NCBI GenBank assembly: GCA_041263285.1
Contig: JBFSVS010000016.1
Location: 1 to 21,754, forward strand
Source: Acidiparvus fluvialis
GTDB taxonomy: Bacteria > Acidobacteriota > Holophagae > Holophagales > Holophagaceae
DNA: 21,754 nt
Direction: 5' to 3'
Position numbers and translations under genes: made by a program. The notes beneath the pieces were generated by a model. It did not search any database and was not told the origin of the DNA. It was given only the letters and a program-made list of their open reading frames with translations. This document shows positions 15,778 through 21,754 of the stretch, one piece after another (the stretch's first letter is position 1; the number at the start of each line of letters is the position of its first letter).

Positions 15778-16776
15778 ATGAGCATCGTCACTTCCGCTCG
15801 TATCTTTGATTCAGTCCGAGGGGATTTGTCCTTAGTTGAGTCCGAGCTCTCAAGACTTCTGACCCAAAATAAAATTGAGGTCATTGATAAATTTTCCTCC
15901 CACATACTCAATACATCAGGTAAAAGATTACGCCCAGCACTGCTTCTTTTATCGACCAAAGCTTTTAACGTCTCGTCTGAAATAGCTATAAGGTTTGCTT
16001 GCGTTTTTGAGCTAATTCACACGGCTACCCTAATTCATGACGATGTAATTGACCACTCAGCGACCCGAAGAGGAAGCAAAACTCTCAATGCACTCTGGGG
16101 CAATAATCTGACAGTGCTTTTTGGCGATCTTCTCTATCTTCGAGCTATGTCCTCTGCAATTGAGGGCCGAAATTGGCGTATGATGGAAGTTCTCTCCGAA
16201 GTAACATCCAAAGTCATCGAGGGAGAACTCATACAGCACGATCATCTTTTTGATATTCACCTAAATCGAGACCAATATTTTGATATTTTAGAACGTAAAA
16301 CAGCATTGTTATTCGCAGCATGCTGTAAGTCAGGCCCAATTCTATCTGGCGCACCAACTGACATAGTTAGGGACCTTGAAACTTATGGACTCCACCTAGG
16401 AAGAGCTTTTCAACTTATCGACGACCTGCTGGACTATTCTTCAACAGAGTCCCAATTAGGTAAGCCGGTGTTCACGGATCTGAAAGAAGGTAAACTGACA
16501 CTTCCACTTCTCCTCCTCAAAGACGTAATCCCCAAGATAGCCGACCCTCTGATAGAGGACTTTTGGTCCATGAACCGCACTGCAGAAAGTCTTAATTCTT
16601 CAGCTTCTCAATTAAAAACCCTACTCCTGCAGCACCAAACACTCGAGCAGACCTATAACCTAGCCAAGGAAGAAACTGAGAAAGCTCTAGCCATTTTGGA
16701 TACCCCTTTTTATAAAAGCGATTCCTTCAGTTTTTTAAAAATATTACCGAATTTACTGCTTGATCGCATAAAATAA
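15778..16776 (+). CDS. Long-chain polyprenyl diphosphate synthase (octaprenyl/solanesyl type)
   Basis: Extends farnesyl diphosphate with isopentenyl diphosphate, most likely to make the side chain of a respiratory quinone. The 332-residue protein shows GKRLRP (48-53), the first aspartate motif HDDVID (D88, D89, D92) followed by RRG, the second aspartate motif IDDLLD (D215, D216, D219), and a KEGKLTLPLLLL segment (236-247). The residues before the first Asp motif read HTATLIHDD, as in E. coli IspB. The small Ala at the fifth position upstream is typical of long-chain enzymes; short-chain geranylgeranyl synthases usually carry a bulky residue there. It therefore probably does not feed retinal synthesis despite lying just upstream of the rhodopsin. 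The TAA-ATG junction with yajQ, with GAGG just before, suggests translational coupling. Confidence 0.92.
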   Translation: MSIVTSARIFDSVRGDLSLVESELSRLLTQNKIEVIDKFSSHILNTSGKRLRPALLLLSTKAFNVSSEIAIRFACVFELIHTATLIHDDVIDHSATRRGSKTLNALWGNNLTVLFGDLLYLRAMSSAIEGRNWRMMEVLSEVTSKVIEGELIQHDHLFDIHLNRDQYFDILERKTALLFAACCKSGPILSGAPTDIVRDLETYGLHLGRAFQLIDDLLDYSSTESQLGKPVFTDLKEGKLTLPLLLLKDVIPKIADPLIEDFWSMNRTAESLNSSASQLKTLLLQHQTLEQTYNLAKEETEKALAILDTPFYKSDSFSFLKILPNLLLDRIK

Positions 16777-16794
16777 AACTGTCAACACCCATTC

Positions 16795-16817
16795 AATACC
16801 CCCATAATTGAGGTATT
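16795..16817 (+). promoter_or_regulatory. Small hairpin covering the rhodopsin ribosome-binding site
   Basis: AATACC (16795-16800) and GGTATT (16812-16817) are exact inverted repeats around an 11-base loop, and a run of T follows. The ribosome site GAGG(T) of the rhodopsin gene lies across the loop end and the 3' arm, seven to eight bases before the ATG. The stem could hide the ribosome site or act as a weak attenuator between the prenyl synthase and rhodopsin. It is short (6 bp) and AT-rich, so chance is a real alternative. Confidence 0.3.
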
Positions 16818-16821
16818 TTTA

Positions 16822-17508
16822 ATGATCGAAAATCCGCTTATATCCAGTGCTTACTCTTTTGCAATAGCGTGTTTTGGAGCGACCACTGTCTTCTTGTTCC
16901 TTCAAAGACAACAAGTCGCAACTCAATACAGGACAGCTGTTACGATTTCAGGAGTCGTAACCCTAATCGCTTGCTATCACTATTGCCGTATTGCTTACGA
17001 CTATTCACTTCTTCGATCCACAGACTCCTATCGCTACGTTGACTGGCTTTTAACAGTCCCCTTACTTTTAATCGAATTCATTCTAGCGTTACGATTATCC
17101 GAAAGCGAGACTCGCTCTAAATCATTTCTTCTCTCTATCCTCGCCATCTTGATGATTGTTATTGGCTACAAAGGTGAAATGGCCCCAGTTGGAAGCTCGG
17201 ATGGACTTCTCTACTTCATTCTTTCCTGTATCCCATTCATTTTTATCCTTCACCAACTATTCTTCGGTCTTTCAAAATCTATCGAGGCCCAACCAGCATC
17301 CTCCAAATCATTAATTTTGAATGCTCGTAATCTAATTGCAATTACGTGGTTTTTCTATCCTGTTGTATACGCCCTGAGATTTACAGGTTTTGATCCCGCA
17401 TCTCCGTCTATCCAAATAGGCTATACGATTGCTGACATTGTGGCTAAATCCGGTCTAGGTATTATGGTTTACTCCGTCAGCATGAGAAAAACTGCATCAG
17501 GAAATTAG
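16822..17508 (+). CDS. Proteorhodopsin, light-driven proton pump (DTE type, predicted green-absorbing)
   Basis: A seven-helix microbial rhodopsin of 228 residues. Helix G carries the retinal Schiff-base lysine K209, with D205 one turn before. Helix C reads RYVDWLLTVPLLLIEF: R71, primary proton acceptor D74, T78 and proton donor E85, the D-T-E pump motif of proteorhodopsin (D97, T101, E108 in the green reference protein). Helix B has H53 in CYHYC, equal to the His75 that tunes the acceptor. Position 105 of the reference corresponds to L82, the green-light residue. GYKGEM (115-120) matches the conserved GYMGE after helix D, and W176/Y179/P180 line the retinal pocket in helix F. The site used for a carotenoid antenna appears to be Phe (F132), not Gly. 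There is no signal peptide. ATG follows a GAGG site. The product should export protons in light; no retinal-synthesis gene is in view. Confidence 0.96.
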   Translation: MIENPLISSAYSFAIACFGATTVFLFLQRQQVATQYRTAVTISGVVTLIACYHYCRIAYDYSLLRSTDSYRYVDWLLTVPLLLIEFILALRLSESETRSKSFLLSILAILMIVIGYKGEMAPVGSSDGLLYFILSCIPFIFILHQLFFGLSKSIEAQPASSKSLILNARNLIAITWFFYPVVYALRFTGFDPASPSIQIGYTIADIVAKSGLGIMVYSVSMRKTASGN

Positions 17509-17561
17509 TACCACACTGTAATCTCCTGCTTACCCCTATTTCTTCGCATAGGATATCAAAG

Positions 17562-17590
17562 TTAACCCTAAGTTGTTCCTTGACTAAATT
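17562..17590 (+). promoter_or_regulatory. Candidate promoter for the succinyl-CoA synthetase genes
   Basis: TTAACC (17562-17567) and TAAATT (17585-17590) are separated by 17 bases in the 106-base gap after the rhodopsin gene. They lie a short distance before the GAGGT ribosome site and TTG start of sucC. Both hexamers deviate from consensus, so the call is tentative; sucC could also be read through from the rhodopsin. Confidence 0.35.
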
Positions 17591-17614
17591 TTAAAAATAT
17601 CTTCTGAGGTAGTT

Positions 17615-18784
17615 TTGAATATACATGAATATCAGGCAAAAGAGCTCCTAAGAAAATTCGATATTTCCACTCCCAACGGGCAGATTGTAGAGAGCCCAGA
17701 GGAGGCCTTTTTTCTGACAAAGTCCTTCGGTGGAACTTCAATTCTTAAGGCACAAGTTCATGCTGGAGGACGTGGGAAGGCAGGAGGGGTCAAATTCGCT
17801 CGAAGTCCCGAAGAAGCCAAATCCCTATTCAATTCAATTATGGGGATGACTTTAATTTCTCCACAAACAGGACCCCAGGGAAAGATTGTTAGAAAAGTTT
17901 ATATAAGTGATCCTGTTGATATTGATCGAGAGTTTTATCTGAGTATCCTAGTGGATAGAAAAACAGGCCGTGTTGCAGTAATTGCCTCTCGGGAAGGGGG
18001 GGTAGAAATCGAGAAAGTTGCTCATGAAACTCCCGACAAAATAATGACTTTTACAATCGATCCTGCAGTTGGACTCACAGATTTTCAAATTAGAAAACTT
18101 GCAAGTCTTTATGGCCTCGATACTCCACAAGTTAAGTCTCTAAAATCCTTCACATCAGCTCTTTACAAGTTATTCCTTGAAAGCGATTGCTCATTAGTTG
18201 AAATTAATCCCTTGGTGGTCACCAAGCAAGGGAGCCTTGTCGCCCTGGACGCAAAAATCTCCCTTGATGATAACGCCCTAGGTCGCCATCCTGATCTTTT
18301 GGACTATCGAGATATAAATGAGGAAGTAATTGAAGAAATAGAAGCCTCTAAATATAATTTAAATTTCATCAAACTGAATGGATCGATTGGGTGCATGGTC
18401 AATGGTGCCGGTCTCGCCATGGCCACAATGGATATTATTCACTTTTACGGATCCGAACCTGCTAACTTTCTTGACGTGGGAGGAGGCGCAAGCGAGAACG
18501 CAGTAAAAAATGCATTTAGAATCATTCTTCAAGATCCTCAAGTTAAAGCTGTTTTGATTAATATCTTTGGCGGTATTATGCGGTGTGATATCGTAGCGTC
18601 CGGAATTGTAAAGGCAGCCCAAGAAATAGGCATGAAGGTTCCAGTAGTTGTTCGTCTTGAAGGCACTAATGTTGACAAAGGTAAAGAAATATTAAAACAG
18701 AGTGGCTTGAATCTCATTGTTGCGGATAATCTTCGTGATGCTGCCGAAAAAGCGGTCGCAGCCGCCAAGGCTACCCATGACTGA
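17615..18784 (+). CDS. sucC: Succinyl-CoA synthetase beta subunit (ADP-forming)
   Basis: Beta subunit of the TCA-cycle enzyme that converts succinyl-CoA to succinate with formation of ATP or GTP. The 389 residues match the E. coli length (388). The N-terminus MNIHEYQAKELLRKF is canonical and fixes the start at TTG (17615), with GAGGT five bases upstream. The ATP-grasp domain shows KAQVHAGGRGKAGGVKFA (45-62). Later motifs include EINPLVVT, DAKISLDDNA, GSIGCMVNGAGLAMATMD, FLDVGGGA and FGGIMRCD, the last of these being the phosphate-binding loop in the C-terminal flavodoxin-like domain. Its stop overlaps the ATG of a small membrane-protein gene (ATGACTGA), and sucD follows after that gene. An interrupted sucC-sucD pair is unusual. 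Confidence 0.97.
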   Translation: MNIHEYQAKELLRKFDISTPNGQIVESPEEAFFLTKSFGGTSILKAQVHAGGRGKAGGVKFARSPEEAKSLFNSIMGMTLISPQTGPQGKIVRKVYISDPVDIDREFYLSILVDRKTGRVAVIASREGGVEIEKVAHETPDKIMTFTIDPAVGLTDFQIRKLASLYGLDTPQVKSLKSFTSALYKLFLESDCSLVEINPLVVTKQGSLVALDAKISLDDNALGRHPDLLDYRDINEEVIEEIEASKYNLNFIKLNGSIGCMVNGAGLAMATMDIIHFYGSEPANFLDVGGGASENAVKNAFRIILQDPQVKAVLINIFGGIMRCDIVASGIVKAAQEIGMKVPVVVRLEGTNVDKGKEILKQSGLNLIVADNLRDAAEKAVAAAKATHD

Positions 18785-19124
18785 CCAAGATAAAGATCAG
18801 TATCAAAATCTCCTTAATGAGTTCAGGGAAGTGATGTATCAAAACACCTGGAAACTAGGGTGGAATTTCTTTTTTCTATTTGTTGGGTTATTACCCCTCA
18901 TGTACTTTTTCGTTTGGATTATTGGCGCAGAGAACTGGGAACTTACTCTTTTTCGTACACCATCCTTAATGTTGGTAGGCTCCCTTGTCTCGCTTCTCAT
19001 TGTTGTTACGCTACTAGTTAAAATCTACCGAGATAATCTCAAATTAGACGCGCTTAAAAACGATTATCTCACTCGACTCAATGCCATGAGACCCGAGATT
19101 CATCAAGACCAGCCCCAATTATAG
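18777..19124 (+). CDS. Small two-helix membrane protein between sucC and sucD
   Basis: A 115-residue protein I do not recognise. Residues 1-28 are charged and polar. Two hydrophobic segments lie at about 29-50 (FFFLFVGLLPLMYFFVWIIG) and 62-83 (SLMLVGSLVSLLIVVTLLV). A charged C-terminal tail, IYRDNLKLDALKNDYLTRLN then PEIHQDQPQL, could be helical. Both ends are probably cytoplasmic. I chose the ATG at 18777, which overlaps the sucC stop by eight bases and has AAGG upstream. An earlier ATG at 18717 would only add residues read out of frame from sucC. The gene ends 14 bases before sucD, so it is tightly built into the suc operon. A tie to succinyl-CoA synthetase, to the membrane or to the adjacent rhodopsin is only suggested by position. 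Confidence 0.82.
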   Translation: MTDQDKDQYQNLLNEFREVMYQNTWKLGWNFFFLFVGLLPLMYFFVWIIGAENWELTLFRTPSLMLVGSLVSLLIVVTLLVKIYRDNLKLDALKNDYLTRLNAMRPEIHQDQPQL

Positions 19125-19138
19125 AAAAAGGTGTTTCT

Positions 19139-20008
19139 ATGTCGGTACTTGTAACTCCATCAACTCGACTCATTGTTCAGGGTATCACTGGCAAAGAGGG
19201 GCTTTTCCACGCCAAGGGTTGTCGTGACTATGGCACTAATGTAGTTGGTGGGGTTACCCCCGGCAAGGGAGGGACTTCGATTGACGGCTTCGACGTTTAT
19301 AATTCAGTCGAAGAAGCGATCTCTAAGACTTCTGCAAATGCCACCATGATATTCGTGCCTCCTTTATTTGCGGCCGATGCTATTCTCGAGTCACTCTATG
19401 CGGGAATCGAAGTAATCGTTTGTATCACTGAAGGAGTTCCGGTTTTAGATATGGTGAAAGTCAAACGTGCGTTGTCTGATTTTCCCCACTCTAGGCTCAT
19501 CGGCCCCAATTGCCCCGGCGTTATTTCGCCCGGCATTGGAAAAATCGGGATCATGCCCGGATCAATCCATAAGCAAGGAAATATAGGGGTCGTCTCTAGG
19601 TCTGGGACTTTAACTTATGAAGCTGTTGGTCAACTTAGTGCTCTCGGAATCGGTCAGTCATCTTGTATTGGCATCGGAGGTGATCCCGTTAATGGAACTA
19701 GTCATATTGATGCCTTATCGCTGTTCAATCAGGATAAAGATACCCACGCAGTGATTTTGATAGGTGAAATAGGCGGAACTGCAGAGGAAGAAGCTGCAGA
19801 GTGGATTAAACATCACTTTAAAAAGCCCATCGTTGCTTTTATTGCAGGTCAAACGGCCCCCCCTGGTAGAAAAATGGGGCACGCTGGGGCCATTATATCG
19901 GGTGGAGCAGGCACCGCTTCCTCTAAGATGGATGCTCTTAAGGCTGCTGGTGTCCATGTTGTCGAAAGCCCTGCAGAACTAGGTTCTACACTCCAATCCT
20001 TGATTTAA
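19139..20008 (+). CDS. sucD: Succinyl-CoA synthetase alpha subunit
   Basis: Alpha subunit that holds the CoA-binding domain and the phosphorylated histidine. The 289 residues equal the usual length. SVLVTPSTRLIVQGITGKEG (2-21) is the CoA-binding start, followed by GVTPGKGG (38-45), IGPNCPGVISPG (121-132), SRSGTLTYEA (153-162) and GIGGDPVNG (178-186). The active-site histidine is H248 in GHAGAIISGGAGTASSK. ATG is preceded by AAGGTG. It is 14 bases downstream of the small membrane protein and forms one functional unit with sucC. Confidence 0.97.
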   Translation: MSVLVTPSTRLIVQGITGKEGLFHAKGCRDYGTNVVGGVTPGKGGTSIDGFDVYNSVEEAISKTSANATMIFVPPLFAADAILESLYAGIEVIVCITEGVPVLDMVKVKRALSDFPHSRLIGPNCPGVISPGIGKIGIMPGSIHKQGNIGVVSRSGTLTYEAVGQLSALGIGQSSCIGIGGDPVNGTSHIDALSLFNQDKDTHAVILIGEIGGTAEEEAAEWIKHHFKKPIVAFIAGQTAPPGRKMGHAGAIISGGAGTASSKMDALKAAGVHVVESPAELGSTLQSLI

Positions 20009-20034
20009 TCTCTTTTATAATCGAGTATTAATCC

Positions 20035-20442
20035 ATGCTAATTAAACGTGAAATGGCTTTGGATCAAGATATTGGACTCAATGGTGCCCTTTTTGGGGGC
20101 GACATGATGGCGAATATGGATCAAACGGCTGGAATAACTGCTAGTTTGGTGAGTTATAATCGACGCTTTGTAACTCGTAAAGTTTCCGAGTTGATCTTTC
20201 ATAGTCCGGTCCGACCTGGAGATATTATGGAATTTTATGCCCATGTTATTCAGACGGGGACCACTTCCATTACAGTCTCTTTAAAAGTTAAGGTATACCA
20301 GCCTATCTCTGACAAACGGAAAGATGTTACGAGCGGTGAATTTGTTATGGTTGCTGTCGACGATAGCCTCAAGCCAGAGCCTATCTTGTGGAAAAAAGAA
20401 ATGATCGATAAGTGCAATAAAGCCGATGAATTTGATGACTAA
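20035..20442 (+). CDS. Hotdog-fold acyl-CoA thioesterase (YciA-like)
   Basis: A 135-residue single-hotdog enzyme that would hydrolyse acyl-CoA to free acid and CoA. The family signature is clear: NGALFGGDMMANMDQTAGIT (16-35) on the central helix, with D29 as the likely catalytic acid, then RFVTRKVSELIFHSPVRPGD (44-63), GTTSITVSLKVKV (75-87) and GEFVMVAVDD (100-109). Acyl-CoA chain preference cannot be read from the sequence. It starts 26 bases after sucD and ends overlapping the radical SAM gene, so it is likely in the same transcript. The ribosome site before the ATG is weak. Confidence 0.88.
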   Translation: MLIKREMALDQDIGLNGALFGGDMMANMDQTAGITASLVSYNRRFVTRKVSELIFHSPVRPGDIMEFYAHVIQTGTTSITVSLKVKVYQPISDKRKDVTSGEFVMVAVDDSLKPEPILWKKEMIDKCNKADEFDD

Positions 20443-21307
20443 CTCTCGACTAGAAGCGCATAGAGATCATAGAAGAGAATGGCAGAATTTTGATTACGCC
20501 TATCCTGTTCTTTCGCGACGCTCTAAAGGAATAAGCGTAGGCATTAACCTCAATCCAGACAAAGTCTGTAACTTTGATTGTGTATATTGTGAAGTCAATC
20601 GAAAAACACCCGGAAAAAGATCAGATATTTCACTAACCCAAATAACCCAAGAAGTCGAAGAACTTTTGGATCTTGTTGAGAATGGGCTACTCTACGAAGC
20701 AAACCCATTTCGTGACATTCCTTCACACCTGAGACGCCTAAATGATATTGCCTTCTCTGGAGATGGGGAGCCCACCACATGTCAAGAATTTCCTTTGGTA
20801 GTTCAAGAAATAACTAATTTACTCAAGTCGAGAAATGATTCTAAAACTAAACTCATTCTCATTACCGACAGTAGTAATCTCCTTGCACCACATGTTATCA
20901 ATGCACTAGAGATTATGATGGCAAACAGAGGTGAAGTTTGGTTAAAACTTGATGCGGGAACTAACGAGTACTATAAAGAAATTAATCGTACCCATGTCCC
21001 TTTTGAGAAAATTCTTCACAATATCGAACGTACATCCCAGCGGTACCCCGTAACTATTCAATCGCTTTTCCTTAGGTGGAATGGCCTCATTCCAACCCGA
21101 GAAGAAATTGACTCCTTTGCAAATCATCTACAACGCTTCATACGAAATGGATCCCAATTACAAGCCCTTCAAATTTATACTGTTGCAAGACCTACGCCCG
21201 AGTTAAATGCCACTGCGCTAACTTTGAAAGAATTAAAGCTTATAGAAAAGTGGGTTCTAGAAAGAGTCCCCAGCCTTCCAATTGAGATATACGAAGGAAA
21301 TGCCTAA
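20426..21307 (+). CDS. Radical SAM superfamily protein, function unknown
   Basis: A 293-residue radical S-adenosylmethionine protein. The [4Fe-4S] cysteines are C48, C52 and C55 in CNFDCVYC, the CX3CX2C motif that makes the 5'-deoxyadenosyl radical. FSGDGEPT (near 110) is the SAM amino-group motif (GGE-like), and LILITDSSNL and WLKLDAG are further strands of the barrel. The N-terminus (YAYPVLSRRSKGISVGINLNPDK) matches a group of short, uncharacterised radical SAM proteins; no extra cluster-binding cysteine domain is seen at the C-terminus. Two start codons are possible: ATG at 20426, overlapping the thioesterase by 17 bases, or ATG at 20435, overlapping by eight (ATGACTAA). Neither has a good ribosome site. 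The 3' end overlaps the convergent phosphohexomutase gene by four bases. The substrate is unknown. Confidence 0.85.
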   Translation: MNLMTNSRLEAHRDHRREWQNFDYAYPVLSRRSKGISVGINLNPDKVCNFDCVYCEVNRKTPGKRSDISLTQITQEVEELLDLVENGLLYEANPFRDIPSHLRRLNDIAFSGDGEPTTCQEFPLVVQEITNLLKSRNDSKTKLILITDSSNLLAPHVINALEIMMANRGEVWLKLDAGTNEYYKEINRTHVPFEKILHNIERTSQRYPVTIQSLFLRWNGLIPTREEIDSFANHLQRFIRNGSQLQALQIYTVARPTPELNATALTLKELKLIEKWVLERVPSLPIEIYEGNA

Positions 21308-21754
21308 GCCAGGAAAGACTGGACTTTTTCTTTGAGAAAGTCGAGGTGTTCATTACTCGTACAACTCTGGAGATAAATTTTTAACTTTGGCTCTGTACCG
21401 CTAGGCCTTAATGCAATGAAACTTCCATCATTGAGATAAAACTTTAATACATTTGAAAGTGGAATGGGCCTCGCTTTGTTTAGATCGTCCTGCCGGTCTA
21501 AGAGGATGCTCGAGCGCCCCTCTACATCAGTGGCGAGGCCAATTGAATAATCTTCTCGGGATATTACTGGAAGATCCCAGAAGTTATCTAGTTTTATAGT
21601 TCGTAACGTCTGCATTAATTGGTTGAATCGCTTAATGCCACTTGGCGAGGGGTCCTCAAGATTAACCAGATCATTATAAAAAACCCCTGTGGACCGCTGT
21701 AAATCTGAGATAGCATCCCACACTGAAATCCCGCGAGATTCAATATCCTGTAAC
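21304..21754 (-). CDS. Phosphoglucomutase/phosphomannomutase family protein, C-terminal part
   Basis: This is the C-terminal 149 residues of an alpha-D-phosphohexomutase, which interconverts hexose 1- and 6-phosphates. The frame stays open to the right edge, so the 5' part is outside the window; the GTG at 21723 is internal, not a start. Domain IV carries the phosphate-binding signature ALRPSGTEPKLKIYLQ, which holds the substrate's non-transferring phosphate. The stretch before it (LQRSTGVFYNDLVNLEDP) resembles the PGM2-like subgroup. The catalytic serine and metal loops lie outside the window, so substrate choice cannot be judged. It converges on the radical SAM gene, with the stop codons overlapping. 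Confidence 0.88.
   Translation of the reverse strand, partial: LQDIESRGISVWDAISDLQRSTGVFYNDLVNLEDPSPSGIKRFNQLMQTLRTIKLDNFWDLPVISREDYSIGLATDVEGRSSILLDRQDDLNKARPIPLSNVLKFYLNDGSFIALRPSGTEPKLKIYLQSCTSNEHLDFLKEKVQSFLA

Noticed and set aside
16780..16808. Rhodopsin promoter from CATAAT (16803-16808) and TGTCAA (16780-16785)
   Set aside because: The -35 candidate matches the consensus at too few positions, and the -10 lies too close to the start codon.
15778..17508. Prenyl synthase plus rhodopsin as a retinal/carotenoid cassette
   Set aside because: The residues before the first Asp-rich motif (HTATLIHDD) and the overall sequence match long-chain, IspB-like enzymes, not geranylgeranyl synthases, and no carotenoid gene follows.
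18359..18768. Overlapping minus-strand open frames inside the 3' half of sucC
   Set aside because: sucC is well conserved here; the antisense frames have no recognisable motif or start signal.
18717..18776. Twenty-residue N-terminal extension of the small membrane protein starting at ATG 18717
   Set aside because: The extension is sucC coding sequence read in another frame, is rich in Lys/Arg/Pro with no domain, and the ATG at 18777 has a better ribosome site and the usual short overlap.

Overview
The window reads as chromosomal DNA of a Gram-negative bacterium. It has a TamB-type outer-membrane biogenesis protein and a lipoprotein, GC content is moderate to low, and start codons are often GTG or TTG. 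The proteorhodopsin gene points to a sunlit aquatic, probably marine, lifestyle. The mix of a Hanks-type kinase, a DhnA-type class I aldolase, an OPA transporter, a short DnaX and this style of RpoD suggests a 'delta-like' or SAR324/Bdellovibrionota-type lineage rather than a classic alpha- or gammaproteobacterium. That placement is inference from gene content only.

Layout. At 1-1157 (+) is the 3' part of dnaX, cut by the window edge. From 9860 down to 1159 (-) runs dnaG, rpoD, a Ser/Thr kinase with a C-terminal zinc ribbon, a 1,312-residue TamB-like protein and a MoaD sulfur carrier. The last three overlap end to start, so they are probably translationally coupled. At 9908-11248 (-) is a GlpT-like organophosphate/phosphate antiporter, divergent from a class I fructose-bisphosphate aldolase (11370-12287, +). 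The gap 12288-12479 holds a 44-codon gene on the minus strand for a Cys/His-rich zinc-ribbon mini-protein. Next come an SCP2-domain protein (+) and a convergent lipoprotein carrying a GspG-like domain (-).

From 13694 to 21307 all genes are on the plus strand: uridine kinase, a PLP-dependent threonine/serine dehydratase, YajQ, a long-chain polyprenyl diphosphate synthase, a proteorhodopsin, sucC, a small two-helix membrane protein, sucD, a hotdog acyl-CoA thioesterase and a radical SAM protein. The window ends in the C-terminal part of a phosphohexomutase (-).

The most notable content is the proteorhodopsin at 16822-17508. It has a full proton-pump residue set (His53, Arg71, Asp74, Thr78, Glu85, Asp205, Lys209) and Leu at the colour-tuning position, so a green-light outward proton pump is expected. 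It sits just before succinyl-CoA synthetase, whose two subunit genes are separated by an overlapping membrane-protein gene. No retinal-synthesis gene is visible, and the neighbouring prenyl synthase looks like a quinone-side-chain enzyme. No CRISPR array, insertion sequence, tRNA or rRNA was recognised. No stretch longer than about 200 bases lacks a gene.
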